64,000 bases of DNA. Source: Lachnobacterium bovis. GTDB lineage: Bacteria; Bacillota; Clostridia; Lachnospirales; Lachnospiraceae. The notes under the pieces were generated by a model. It did no database searches. It was not told the DNA's origin and was given only the letters and a program-made list of their open reading frames with translations. Positions 18,053 to 27,281 of the stretch are shown piece after piece. Position 1 is the first letter of the stretch. The number at the start of each line of letters is the position of its first letter. The position numbers and the translations under genes were made by a program. Location: assembly GCF_900111325.1 (NCBI RefSeq), contig NZ_FOGW01000006.1, positions 62,001 through 126,000 on the forward strand, written 5' to 3'.

Positions 18053-19462
18053 ATGAAAAGCGAGAATTATAATGTCGCAATACAACGAATAAATAAGGTT
18101 GTTGATGAAAATAGCTTTGTTGAAATAGGCGCATTAGTAACAGCACGTAATACAGATTTTAATCTTAACTGTGAAAAAACACCATCTGACGGTGTCGTAA
18201 CAGGATATGGATTAATTGATGGAAATTTGGTGTATGTTTACAGTCAAGATTCGACTGTTTTAAATGGATCAATAGGTGAAATGCATGCTGAAAAAATTTG
18301 CAAATTGTATGAGATGGCATTGAAAATGAAAGCTCCAATTATCGGTTTTATTGATAGTGTAGGAGTAAGACTTCAAGAGTCAGTGGATGCTCTAGAAGCG
18401 ATTGGTAAAATTATGACTATGCAGTCAAAATGTAAGGGTATTATTCCACAATATTTAGGGGTATTTGGTAGATGTGCCGGTGTAATGACAACAGTTGCTA
18501 GTTTATCAGATTTTGTATTTGTTGATGAAAAAGCAGAATTTTTCTTAAATTCACCTGATGCTATAGAGTCGAATTTTAAAGAAAAAATGAATACATCTTG
18601 TCCTATTTATCAAGGTGAAAATAATGGTATTATTGATATGGTTGAGGATGAAGAAAGTATTTATTCTGATATTAGGAACATGATAACATTTTTACCTTTA
18701 AACAATGAAAGTGATGTTTATATTGGAGAAGGTACAGATGATTTAAATAGAGTGTGCCCAAGTCTACCTAATTTAGTTAAATATGCACACAATTTTATCG
18801 AGGAAATCGCAGATGATAATAGATTCTTTGAAGTAAAAAGTCTTTATGCGCAAGGCGTTGTGACTGGCTTTATACATTTAAATGGTATGGCGATTGGTAT
18901 AATTGCTAATAATATGGCAAATCTTGATGAAGATGGTAATGATGCAAAACAATTTAAGGATAAGATTAATACGGATGTATGTGAAAAAATGTCTGATTTT
19001 ATCGAATTTTGTTCTGGTTTTTCAGTTCCAATTTTAACTATTACAAATATTAATGGTATTGAGGCTGACTTAAAAAATGAAAACAACTTTGCTAGACATA
19101 TTTCTAAAGTTGTAAGAACTTTTACTAAAGCTAAAGTTCCAAAGGTTAATCTTATAACGGATAAGGCTTTTGGAAGTTCATATATTTATATGAATTCGAA
19201 ATCACTAGGAGCTGATATTGTTTTGGCTTGGGATAATGCACAGGTTGGTACATTAAATGCGGATCTTGCTGTTAAAATAATGTATCCAACAGAAAATTTA
19301 GCAACATTAAATGAAAAGGAAAAAGAATATAAGAAACTTCAAAATAATGTTGTTTCCGCTGCAAGAAGAGGATACATAGATAAGGTTATTAGTCCTGAAG
19401 ATACTAGAAAATATTTGATTGCTTTTTTTGAGATGTTATATTCAAAAGAGTGTTTTGAATAA
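18053..19462 (+). CDS. Divergent MmdA/12S-type carboxyltransferase
   Basis: Family: acyl-CoA carboxyltransferase (crotonase fold), as in methylmalonyl-CoA decarboxylase alpha, propionyl-CoA carboxylase beta and the 12S transcarboxylase subunit. I start at ATG 18053 after GGAGGAAG, giving 469 aa against about 510 usually. VDENSFVEIG, DGVVTGYG and LNGSIGEMHAEKI are recognisable. The usual oxyanion and CoA motifs are changed: DSGGARIQEG is DSVGVRLQES (101-110), GPCAGG is GRCAGV (139-144) and GGAY is GSSY (374-377). Family statements come from memory of homologues. First gene of the Na+ pump operon; the substrate is unknown and it may have lost acyl-CoA activity. Confidence 0.8.
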   Translation: MKSENYNVAIQRINKVVDENSFVEIGALVTARNTDFNLNCEKTPSDGVVTGYGLIDGNLVYVYSQDSTVLNGSIGEMHAEKICKLYEMALKMKAPIIGFIDSVGVRLQESVDALEAIGKIMTMQSKCKGIIPQYLGVFGRCAGVMTTVASLSDFVFVDEKAEFFLNSPDAIESNFKEKMNTSCPIYQGENNGIIDMVEDEESIYSDIRNMITFLPLNNESDVYIGEGTDDLNRVCPSLPNLVKYAHNFIEEIADDNRFFEVKSLYAQGVVTGFIHLNGMAIGIIANNMANLDEDGNDAKQFKDKINTDVCEKMSDFIEFCSGFSVPILTITNINGIEADLKNENNFARHISKVVRTFTKAKVPKVNLITDKAFGSSYIYMNSKSLGADIVLAWDNAQVGTLNADLAVKIMYPTENLATLNEKEKEYKKLQNNVVSAARRGYIDKVISPEDTRKYLIAFFEMLYSKECFE

Positions 19463-19516
19463 GATTGTAGTTTAAGTAATCAAAAGGTAAGAATTATACA
19501 AGAAAGGTGAGCTAAA

Positions 19517-20224
19517 ATGAAGAAAAGATTGATTGTGTTTTTCACAATGATTATAATGATGTTCTCTTTTTGTGCTTGTGAATTTCAGGATGAAAAAACG
19601 ACAAACTATCATGGATATTCGTATACTGATTTGAAAAATCAAGGTATAAAATTATTGTCTGAGATTGATAAGCTTGCTTCATCTAAAGACTTAAGTGAAA
19701 TGGAAAGAAGCGGACAGATAAAATCGAATTATTTAGAAGCAATAAAAAAATACAAAGAAACACAAGACAAATACGGAAAAAATAAAAAAATCGGTGATTT
19801 TCATATTTCTGTTGCAGGAGATACATTAACGACAAAATATACATTAAAAAATGATAAACGAGATACAGAGTATCAAGTTATTTACAATTATAATACAATG
19901 GAAATTAAGGATTTTTCATTTAATCCAATTTTTACATTAGGTGAAAAATTACAAAGTGCAGGAAGAAATACTATAGTTTCTGTTCTTATTGTGTTTGCAA
20001 TGCTTACATTCATTAGTATTGTTATTTCGGGCTTTAAATTTATTAGTGGAAATCCAAAACCTAAAAATGAAGTTCAATTAAAGCCAATAAAACAAGAAAA
20101 TGTAGTAGAAAATGAAAATTTAGTAGATGATGCAGAATTAGTAGCTGTAATTGCAGCAGCTATTGCTTCATATGAAAAAGTTCAAACATCGGATTTTGTT
20201 GTTAGAAAAATTAAGAGAAGATAA
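19517..20224 (+). CDS. OadG-like pump gamma subunit with an extracytoplasmic domain
   Basis: 235 aa. A hydrophobic N-terminal signal (about 1-20, MKKRLIVFFTMIIMMFSFC) ends in a cysteine-containing segment that resembles an imperfect lipobox. About 120 polar residues follow and look like a small extracytoplasmic domain, possibly of the DUF3887 type. A single transmembrane helix (about 153-175, TIVSVLIVFAMLTFISIVIS) and a cytoplasmic tail with ELVAVIAAAIASYE complete the protein; the tail is typical of OadG-family gamma subunits. The gamma subunit anchors and stabilises the Na+ decarboxylase. The domain fusion is unusual compared with the roughly 80-aa OadG of Klebsiella. Confidence 0.75.
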   Translation: MKKRLIVFFTMIIMMFSFCACEFQDEKTTNYHGYSYTDLKNQGIKLLSEIDKLASSKDLSEMERSGQIKSNYLEAIKKYKETQDKYGKNKKIGDFHISVAGDTLTTKYTLKNDKRDTEYQVIYNYNTMEIKDFSFNPIFTLGEKLQSAGRNTIVSVLIVFAMLTFISIVISGFKFISGNPKPKNEVQLKPIKQENVVENENLVDDAELVAVIAAAIASYEKVQTSDFVVRKIKRR

Positions 20225-20253
20225 AAACTTAAACTTTAGGAGGATATATAAAG

Positions 20254-20622
20254 ATGAAAAATTATACAATTACAGTTAATGGAAATGTTTATGATGTAAC
20301 TGTAGAAGAAAAAGGTGAAGGAGCTGTTGCAAGTAACTCAAGTAACAGACCAGTAGTTAAGCAATCAGCTGCACCAAAGGCTACACCAAAAGCTGTAGGA
20401 GCAGGAAGTGTTAAAATAGATGCAAAAGCTGCAGGTAAGGTATTTAAGATTGAAAAAAATGTCTCAGATGCAGTAAAAGCAGGAGATACCGTTTTGGTAT
20501 TAGAGATCATGAAGATGGAAACACCAGTAGTTGCTCCATGTGATGGTACAGTAGCTAGTATTGATGTAAAAGTAGGAGATCAAGTTGAAGTTGGTGCAGT
20601 TTTAGCAACTTTAAATGAGTAG
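20254..20622 (+). CDS. Biotin carboxyl carrier protein
   Basis: 122-aa biotinyl carrier with a mobile Ala/Pro/Lys-rich linker (about 30-50) and a C-terminal biotinyl domain. The biotin-accepting Lys87 lies in EIMKMETPV. It would shuttle carboxyl groups between the two carboxyltransferases and the membrane beta subunit, like the 1.3S transcarboxylase subunit or the MmdC/GcdC carriers. RBS AGGAGG. No biotin carboxylase or biotin ligase is encoded nearby, arguing for decarboxylation or transcarboxylation rather than ATP-driven carboxylation. Confidence 0.92.
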   Translation: MKNYTITVNGNVYDVTVEEKGEGAVASNSSNRPVVKQSAAPKATPKAVGAGSVKIDAKAAGKVFKIEKNVSDAVKAGDTVLVLEIMKMETPVVAPCDGTVASIDVKVGDQVEVGAVLATLNE

Positions 20623-20644
20623 TGAATAGTGAGGGGGAAAACTT

Positions 20645-21796
20645 GTGAATAATCTTGGCGATATTTTAAATAATTTATTACATCAAACCGCCTTTTTTAA
20701 CCTTACTGTTGGCAATTATATAATGATATTGATAGCATGTGTTTTATTGTTTTTTGCCATAAAAAAAGAATATGAACCATTGTTATTAGTACCGATTGCA
20801 TTTGGTATGTTATTAGTTAATATTTATCCAGATATTATTTTGAATCCAGCAAATTCAAAAAATGGTACAGGCGGATTATTATATTATTTTTATCAATTAG
20901 ATGAGTGGTCTATTTTACCTTCTCTTATTTTCTTAGGAGTAGGAGCGATGACAGATTTTGGACCATTAATAGCTAATCCAATTAGTTTTTTGTTAGGTGC
21001 AGCAGCTCAATTTGGTATATTCGGTGCATACTTCTTGGCTATTGGCTTAGGGTTCAATGATAAAGCAGCAGCAGCAATTTCAATCATAGGTGGTGCGGAT
21101 GGTCCTACATCAATTTTCTTAGCTGGTAAACTTGGGCAATCATCTTTGATGGGACCTATTGCGGTTGCGGCATACTCGTACATGTCATTAGTACCTTTGA
21201 TTCAACCACCAATTATGAAATTACTTACTACTGAAGAAGAAAGAAAAATTCATATGGAAAATCTTCGACCAGTTAGTAAGCGTGAAAAAATAATATTTCC
21301 AATAGTTGTAACAATAATTGTTTGTTTATTATTACCTACAACAGCTCCTTTGGTTGGTATGTTAATGTTAGGTAATTTATTTAGAGAAAGTGGTGTGGTT
21401 AGACAGTTACAGGAAACTGCATCTAATGCTTTGATGTATATTGTTGTAATTTTATTAGGTACATCAGTCGGTGCAACAACAAGTGCAGAATCTTTTTTGA
21501 ATTTTGATACTATTAGAATAGTATTTTTAGGTTTAGTTGCGTTTGGTATCGGAACAGCTGCAGGTGTATTGTTTGGAAAATTACTATGTTATATAACAAA
21601 AGGAAAAATAAACCCATTAATTGGTTCTGCTGGCGTATCTGCCGTTCCGATGGCGGCAAGACAGTCGCAAAAAGTTGGTGCTGAGGCTGATCCAACAAAC
21701 TTCTTGTTAATGCATGCAATGGGGCCTAATGTTGCAGGGGTAATTGGTACAGCTATCGCAGCAGGTTGCTTTATGGCAATTTTTGGTATTAACTAA
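20645..21796 (+). CDS. Na+-translocating decarboxylase beta subunit
   Basis: Integral membrane subunit (383 aa, about nine to eleven hydrophobic segments) that decarboxylates carboxybiotin and exports Na+. [15 protein letters not shown] contains Asp152, the counterpart of the Na+-coupling aspartate of Klebsiella OadB, and the C-terminal half has the [14 protein letters not shown] and [14 protein letters not shown] blocks. Starts at GTG behind a GAGGGGG Shine-Dalgarno. Members serve oxaloacetate, methylmalonyl-CoA, malonate or glutaconyl-CoA decarboxylases, so the sequence alone does not fix the substrate. Confidence 0.93.
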   Translation: MNNLGDILNNLLHQTAFFNLTVGNYIMILIACVLLFFAIKKEYEPLLLVPIAFGMLLVNIYPDIILNPANSKNGTGGLLYYFYQLDEWSILPSLIFLGVGAMTDFGPLIANPISFLLGAAAQFGIFGAYFLAIGLGFNDKAAAAISIIGGADGPTSIFLAGKLGQSSLMGPIAVAAYSYMSLVPLIQPPIMKLLTTEEERKIHMENLRPVSKREKIIFPIVVTIIVCLLLPTTAPLVGMLMLGNLFRESGVVRQLQETASNALMYIVVILLGTSVGATTSAESFLNFDTIRIVFLGLVAFGIGTAAGVLFGKLLCYITKGKINPLIGSAGVSAVPMAARQSQKVGAEADPTNFLLMHAMGPNVAGVIGTAIAAGCFMAIFGIN

Positions 21797-21812
21797 GTTT
21801 TAGGAGGAGAAA

Positions 21813-23234
21813 ATGGAAACTATAAAGGATAAAAAAGTTAAAATAACAGAGACAATATTAAGAGATGCTCATCAGTCAATGATTGCAACAAGAATGACAA
21901 CTGAGCAAATGCTTCCTATTGTTGAAAAAATGGATCAAATAGGCTATCATGCAGTTGAATGTTGGGGTGGAGCTACATTTGATGCTTGTTTGAGATTTTT
22001 AAAGGAAGATCCATGGGATCGTTTAAGAAAACTAAGAGATGGTTTTAAAAATACAAAATTACAGATGCTATTTAGAGGTCAAAATATTTTAGGATATCGT
22101 CCTTATGCAGATGACGTTGTTGAGTATTTTGTACAAAAATCAATTGCAAATGGAATTGATATTATACGTATTTTTGACTGCTTTAATGATTTAAGAAACT
22201 TACAGACAGCTGTTGATGCAACTAACAAGGAAAAAGGTCATGCACAAGTTGCTTTATCATATACATTAGGCGATGCATATACTCTTGATTATTGGAAAGA
22301 AATGGCAAAAAGAGTTGAAGATATGGGAGCCAATTCCTTATGTATTAAGGATATGGCAGGTTTATTAGTTCCATATAAAGCTGATGAATTAGTTAAAGCA
22401 TTAAAGGAAACTGTTGATATTCCAATTGAGTTGCACACACACTATACATCAGGTGTTGCTTCCATGACATTACTTAAAGCTGTTGAAGCAGGTTGTGACA
22501 TAATTGATACAGCAATGTCTCCATTTGCACTAGGTACTTCACAGCCAGCAACAGAAGTTATGGTTGAAACTTTAAAAGGTTCACAGTTTGATACTGGATT
22601 AGATCAAAAAAAACTTGCAGAAATCGCTGATTACTTTAGAACTATAAGAGAGGAATCATTACAATCAGGATTACTTAATCCAAAAGTGTTAGGTGTAAAT
22701 ATAAAAACATTATTGTATCAAGTGCCTGGCGGTATGTTATCAAATCTTTTGTCACAATTAAAAGAGCAGGGTGCAGAAGACAAATATGAAGAAGTTCTAG
22801 CAGAGGTTCCTAGAGTTAGAAAAGATTTAGGAGAACCACCACTAGTAACACCATCTTCACAAATTGTTGGAACACAAGCTGTATTTAATGTCCTTATGGG
22901 AGAAAGATATAAAGTTGCAACAAAAGAAACAAAAGATGTTTTAATGGGTAAATATGGTAAAACAGTTAAACCATTTAATCAAGAAATTGTTGATAAAGTA
23001 CTTAGTGAAGAAGAAAAAGCTAATACAATAACATGTCGTCCAGCAGACTTGATTGAACCAGAATTAGCTTCAATTGAAGAAGAAATGAAACAGTGGAAAC
23101 AGCAGGATGAAGATGTGTTGTCATATGCGCTATTTCCACAGGTTGCAACTGACTTCTTTAAATATAGACAAGCACAGCAAAGAGGCGTTGATGAAAAAGT
23201 TGCTGATACAAAAAATGGAGCATATCCAGTGTAA
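21813..23234 (+). CDS. OadA/transcarboxylase-5S-type carboxyltransferase
   Basis: 473-aa TIM-barrel carboxyltransferase that moves carboxyl groups between oxaloacetate (or pyruvate) and biotin. Features: ETILRDAHQS (13-22, metal ligand Asp18), FRGQNILGYRPYADDVVE, the catalytic lysine Lys179 in CIKDMAG, and metal-binding LHTHYTSG with His208 and His210. The biotinyl domain of full-length OadA is absent, matching the separate carrier gene. RBS AGGAGGAG. Last gene of the operon, closed by a strong terminator. Annotations as oxaloacetate decarboxylase alpha or pyruvate carboxylase subunit B are both possible. Confidence 0.92.
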   Translation: METIKDKKVKITETILRDAHQSMIATRMTTEQMLPIVEKMDQIGYHAVECWGGATFDACLRFLKEDPWDRLRKLRDGFKNTKLQMLFRGQNILGYRPYADDVVEYFVQKSIANGIDIIRIFDCFNDLRNLQTAVDATNKEKGHAQVALSYTLGDAYTLDYWKEMAKRVEDMGANSLCIKDMAGLLVPYKADELVKALKETVDIPIELHTHYTSGVASMTLLKAVEAGCDIIDTAMSPFALGTSQPATEVMVETLKGSQFDTGLDQKKLAEIADYFRTIREESLQSGLLNPKVLGVNIKTLLYQVPGGMLSNLLSQLKEQGAEDKYEEVLAEVPRVRKDLGEPPLVTPSSQIVGTQAVFNVLMGERYKVATKETKDVLMGKYGKTVKPFNQEIVDKVLSEEEKANTITCRPADLIEPELASIEEEMKQWKQQDEDVLSYALFPQVATDFFKYRQAQQRGVDEKVADTKNGAYPV

Positions 23235-23305
23235 AAATAAATTCGAATACATAGATTTATCAAATATAATCAGCAGAAATTAATAAGTTTATGTATTTAA
23301 ATACG

Positions 23306-23359
23306 AATCTCCTTGAGTAGATAGTTTAGATAAGATAGTCTGCTTAAGGAGATTTTTTT
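23306..23359 (+). terminator. Terminator of the decarboxylase operon
   Basis: 16-bp stem from 23306-23321 with 23339-23354 (core AATCTCCTT/AAGGAGATT, two wobbles), followed by a run of T to 23359. Confidence 0.85.
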
Positions 23360-23383
23360 GCTTTTTTATGTTTAAATTGCCAC

Positions 23384-23412
23384 TTTTTAAAAATATGAAA
23401 ATTTGTTATAAT
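23384..23412 (+). promoter_or_regulatory. Extended -10 promoter of the RpiR gene
   Basis: TATAAT (23407-23412) preceded by TG (23404-23405); the -35 position (23384-23389) reads TTTTTA, a poor match. Confidence 0.5.
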
Positions 23413-23449
23413 TAAATTTAAATGACTATAAAGAGTAGGAAGTAGATAT

Positions 23450-24379
23450 ATGGGCGCAAAAAACGAATTATTAAATAGAATTAATAATTCATACAGTAGT
23501 ATGAGTAAAGGTCAAAAGATACTTGCAACTTATATAACAGATAATTATGATAAAGCTGTTTTTTTGACAGCTGCCAAATTAGGCGAAACTGTAGGAGTTT
23601 CAGAATCAACTGTTGTTAGGTTTGCGATGCACCTTGGCTATAAAGGTTATCCGGAATTTCAGAAATCTTTAGAAGAATTAGTTAGAAATAAGTTGAATTC
23701 TATTCAAAGAATGGAAGTGACATATGGAAGAATTAGTCAATCGGAGATTTTACAGTCTGTTCTACAATCAGATGCAGAAAAAATAAAAAGCACAATTGAA
23801 AGAATTGATTCAAATGCGTTCGAATTAGCTGTTGATACGATTTTAGCGGCAAAAAATATTTATATTGTTGGTATAAGAAGTTGTGCACCTTTGGCAAGTT
23901 TCTTGTCTTTTTATTTGAACTTAATAATTGATAATGTTCATTTGTTGCAAACTAGCAGTTCAAGTGAGTTATTTGAGCAAATGGTCAGAATTGATAAAGA
24001 TGATGTAATTATTGGAATTAGTTTTCCAAGATATTCAATGAGAACTTTAAAAGCATTAGAATTTGCAAATAAGAGAAATGCAAAGGTTATTACAATAACA
24101 GATAGTGTACATTCGCCAATGAATTTATATTCATCATGTAATTTGATTGCTGATAGTGATATGGCTTCAATTGTTGATTCTTTAGTAGCACCACTTAGTG
24201 TAATTAATGCACTAATAGTCGCATTATGTATGAAAAAACAAAAAGAAGTGGCCAAAACACTTACAATGTTAGAAGATATTTGGAATGAATATCAAGTTTA
24301 CGAGAATGATGAAATAGATTACATAGATGATAAAGTTAAATTAAGATATGCAAAATTAGGAGATATTGATAATGAGTAA
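23450..24379 (+). CDS. MurR/RpiR-family transcriptional regulator
   Basis: 309 aa with the N-terminal RpiR helix-turn-helix (LAAKLGETVGVSESTVVRFAMHLGYKGYPEFQ, about 40-70) and a C-terminal SIS domain (about 125-260; IYIVGIRSCAPLASFL, IGISFPRYSMRTLKALEF, VITITDS). The SIS domain normally senses a phosphosugar. It lies just past the terminator of the pump operon and could regulate it or a remote sugar pathway; no sugar gene is adjacent. Overlaps the next gene by 8 bp. Confidence 0.9.
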   Translation: MGAKNELLNRINNSYSSMSKGQKILATYITDNYDKAVFLTAAKLGETVGVSESTVVRFAMHLGYKGYPEFQKSLEELVRNKLNSIQRMEVTYGRISQSEILQSVLQSDAEKIKSTIERIDSNAFELAVDTILAAKNIYIVGIRSCAPLASFLSFYLNLIIDNVHLLQTSSSSELFEQMVRIDKDDVIIGISFPRYSMRTLKALEFANKRNAKVITITDSVHSPMNLYSSCNLIADSDMASIVDSLVAPLSVINALIVALCMKKQKEVAKTLTMLEDIWNEYQVYENDEIDYIDDKVKLRYAKLGDIDNE

Positions 24380-25679
24380 AGTTGTTGTGATTGGCGGTGG
24401 CCCAGCAGGTTGTTTTGCGGCTTATTACGCAGCACAAAATGGTAATGATGTGATTCTAATTGAAAAAAATGAAAAATTAGGAAAAAAATTATACATAACA
24501 GGAAAAGGCAGATGCAATGTTACAAATGCAAGTGATATGGATGAACTATTGTCGAACGTAATGGGTAATAATAAATTCTTGTACAGTGCATTTAATGATT
24601 TTTCTAATAAGGATGTTATGGAATTTTTTGAAAATAGAAAAACACACCTTAAAATAGAAAGAGGAAATCGTGTCTTTCCTAAATCAGATCATTCGTCGGA
24701 TATAATTTCATGTTTGAAAAGAGCACTTGATGATGAGGGTGTAGAAATAATGTTTAACAGTAATGTTAAGGAATTAATATATGATCATCTTACTGTTGAA
24801 GAAAAAGCAGAAAAAATAGATCCAAATTCAAAATATAAAAAGAAAAAAGAAAAAAAGAAATTGGATAAAATTGTTAAAGGCGTTGTTCTTTCTGATGGAA
24901 GTAAAATTTTGGCAGATAAAGTCGTTGTTGCTACTGGAGGCTTTTCATATCAAACAACAGGTAGTACAGGCGATGGATATAAATTTGCAGAGAATGTTGG
25001 ACATAAAATTATAGAAGTTTCACCTGCTTTAGTTCCTTTTAATATAAAGGAAGAATGGGTGAAGAGCTTACAAGGATTATCATTAAAAAATGTTTCATTA
25101 CGAATAATGTCACCTAAGAATAAGAAATTATATGAAGATTTTGGTGAAATGTTATTTACGCATTTTGGTGTAAGTGGACCAATGATTTTATCAGCAAGCT
25201 CAAATATTAAACCTAGAGATTTTGAAAATGAGCTACATCTTTTTATTGATTTGAAACCAGCTTTAGATGAGGCTACATTAGATAAGAGAATTTTAAGAGA
25301 ATTTGAAAGTGGTATTAATAAACAATTTAAAAATGTTTTAGGTCACTTGTTTCCAACTAAATTGATTCCTATCATTGTTAATTTATCTACTATTGATGCC
25401 GATAAACAGGTTAACGATATATCTAGAGTAGAGCGATTAGATTTTGTAAAATTGATTAAAAATTTACCAATGACAATTGTTAGTAAAAGAAGCTTCAATG
25501 AAGCAATAATTACAAAAGGTGGAGTGACTGTTAAAGAAGTTGATCCATCTACAATGGGGTCAAAGGTATGCAAAAATTTATTTTTCTGTGGAGAAGTGCT
25601 TGATTTAGATGCATTGACTGGTGGATATAATTTACAAATTGCATGGTCGACAGGACATTTGGCTGGAATATCATGTTAA
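24372..25679 (+). CDS. HI0933/BaiN-type FAD-dependent flavoprotein
   Basis: 435-aa flavoprotein starting MSKVVVIGGGPAGCFAAYYAAQ, the dinucleotide-binding fingerprint, then EKLGKKLYITGKGRCNVTNAS, a family signature. FGVSGPMILSAS and the C-terminal CGEVLDLDALTGGYNLQIAWSTG complete the FAD site. A lysine-rich insertion (KKKKEKKKLDK) lies near residue 157. I choose ATG 24372, with AGGAG 11 bases upstream, over an earlier TTG. The physiological substrate of most members is unknown; BaiN acts on bile acids, but that cannot be transferred here. Confidence 0.85.
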   Translation: MSKVVVIGGGPAGCFAAYYAAQNGNDVILIEKNEKLGKKLYITGKGRCNVTNASDMDELLSNVMGNNKFLYSAFNDFSNKDVMEFFENRKTHLKIERGNRVFPKSDHSSDIISCLKRALDDEGVEIMFNSNVKELIYDHLTVEEKAEKIDPNSKYKKKKEKKKLDKIVKGVVLSDGSKILADKVVVATGGFSYQTTGSTGDGYKFAENVGHKIIEVSPALVPFNIKEEWVKSLQGLSLKNVSLRIMSPKNKKLYEDFGEMLFTHFGVSGPMILSASSNIKPRDFENELHLFIDLKPALDEATLDKRILREFESGINKQFKNVLGHLFPTKLIPIIVNLSTIDADKQVNDISRVERLDFVKLIKNLPMTIVSKRSFNEAIITKGGVTVKEVDPSTMGSKVCKNLFFCGEVLDLDALTGGYNLQIAWSTGHLAGISC

Positions 25680-25743
25680 AGTTTGGTATTATGTTATAGG
25701 AGATTGGATTCTCCAAAAATAAAAAACAAATGAGGAATGAAAG

Positions 25744-26415
25744 ATGAATATAAATGTTGCAATTGATGGACCAGCTGGTGCAGGCAAAAGTACTATAGCT
25801 AAAAGATTAGCTGCTGAATTATCATATATTTACGTTGACACTGGGGCTATGTATAGAGCCATGGCATATTATTTTATGAAAAATGGTATTGACTCAACTG
25901 ATAAAGAAAAAATTGATTCAGTATGCAAAGATATTGATATTACAATAACTCATAAAAATGGAGAACAGGTTGTATTATTAAATGGTGAAAATGTTAATGG
26001 GTTAATTAGACAAGAAGCTGTTGGTAATATGGCGTCTAAAGTAAGTGTCTATCCAACTGTTAGAACTAAATTAGTTGATTTGCAGAGACAATTAGCTAAA
26101 AAAGAAAATGTTATAATGGATGGAAGAGATATCGGTACCGTCGTTTTACCAGATGCTCAAGTTAAGATATATTTAACAGCAAGTTCAAAAACAAGAGCAC
26201 AGCGTAGATTTGACGAGCTTTGTGCTAAAGGTTTAGAGTGTGATATTGATGTAATTGAGAAAGATATTATTGAAAGAGATAAACAAGATATGAATAGAGA
26301 AGTATCACCTCTTAGACAAGCTGAAGATGCTGTTTTATTAGATTCATCAAATCTTGATATCGATGGTGTTTTATCCGAAATGAAGAGAATTATTGATGAA
26401 AAAATAAATAAATAA
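25744..26415 (+). CDS. cmk: Cytidylate kinase
   Basis: Phosphorylates CMP and dCMP. 223 aa with the P-loop DGPAGAGKSTIAKRLA near the start, YVDTGAMYRAMAY, and MDGRDIGTVVLPDA with the CMP-binding Arg/Asp. The order cmk-ispH-rpsA is conserved in Clostridia. A small GGAGA/TCTCC hairpin lies in the 64-bp gap after the flavoprotein gene but lacks a T run. Confidence 0.96.
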   Translation: MNINVAIDGPAGAGKSTIAKRLAAELSYIYVDTGAMYRAMAYYFMKNGIDSTDKEKIDSVCKDIDITITHKNGEQVVLLNGENVNGLIRQEAVGNMASKVSVYPTVRTKLVDLQRQLAKKENVIMDGRDIGTVVLPDAQVKIYLTASSKTRAQRRFDELCAKGLECDIDVIEKDIIERDKQDMNREVSPLRQAEDAVLLDSSNLDIDGVLSEMKRIIDEKINK

Positions 26416-26426
26416 GGAGTGTATAA

Positions 26427-27281
26427 ATGCAAGTAACATTAGCAGAGAGTGCTGGATTTTGTTTTGGTGTTACTAGAGCAATTAATCTAGTTTATAGTCA
26501 AATAGAAGAAAATGAAGGCGCTATTTACACTTACGGTCCTATAATTCACAATGAAGAAGTGGTTAAGGACTTAGAGAATAAAGGTGTTAAGGTTATAAAT
26601 GACCTTGATGAATTAAAGGATTTAGAGGCAGGTACAATCGTTATTAGAAGTCATGGAATTAGTAGCGATGAGTACAAGCAGATAGAAGAAAATGGATTTT
26701 CTATAGTTGATGCTACGTGTCCATTTGTATTAAAAATTCACAGAGTGGTTGAAGAATATAGTAAAAAGGGATATCATGTAGTTATTGTTGGTAATCAATC
26801 ACATCCTGAAGTAAAAGGTATATGTGGTTGGGTAAGCGGTAAAAATGTAACGGTTGTGAATAACCTTGATGAAGCTAAGAATTTTCAGTTAAAAGATGAA
26901 ATTCCAATTTGTATTGTGTCACAAACAACCTTCAATCTAAAGAAATTTCAAGATATAGTTGAAATTATTGAAAAAAAAGGTTATGATATAATTGTTTTAA
27001 ATACAATCTGTAGTGCAACTGAAAAAAGACAGACTGAAGCAAGAGAGATTGCACGTAAGTCTGATGCTATGATTGTGATTGGCGGAAAGAGCAGTTCAAA
27101 TACACAGAAGCTATTTGAAATATGTAAAACGGAATGTGAAAATACTTACTATATACAAACGAGTGACGATATGGATTATACGAAGTTGAAATCCGTCAAT
27201 AACGTAGGTATTACCGCAGGGGCATCAACCCCAAAGAATATTATTGAGGAGGTTTCAAAGAATGTCAGAAATGAGCTTTGA
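26427..27281 (+). CDS. ispH: 4-hydroxy-3-methylbut-2-enyl diphosphate reductase
   Basis: Last enzyme of the MEP isoprenoid pathway, a [4Fe-4S] protein making IPP and DMAPP. 284 aa; the first cluster cysteine is Cys12 in AESAGFCFGVTRA, others lie in DATCPFV and LNTICSATEKRQ. TAGASTPKNIIEEV near the end is the substrate-binding signature. Its 3' end overlaps rpsA by 20 bp, and the rpsA Shine-Dalgarno is inside it. In several Clostridia the two genes are fused. Confidence 0.95.
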   Translation: MQVTLAESAGFCFGVTRAINLVYSQIEENEGAIYTYGPIIHNEEVVKDLENKGVKVINDLDELKDLEAGTIVIRSHGISSDEYKQIEENGFSIVDATCPFVLKIHRVVEEYSKKGYHVVIVGNQSHPEVKGICGWVSGKNVTVVNNLDEAKNFQLKDEIPICIVSQTTFNLKKFQDIVEIIEKKGYDIIVLNTICSATEKRQTEAREIARKSDAMIVIGGKSSSNTQKLFEICKTECENTYYIQTSDDMDYTKLKSVNNVGITAGASTPKNIIEEVSKNVRNEL

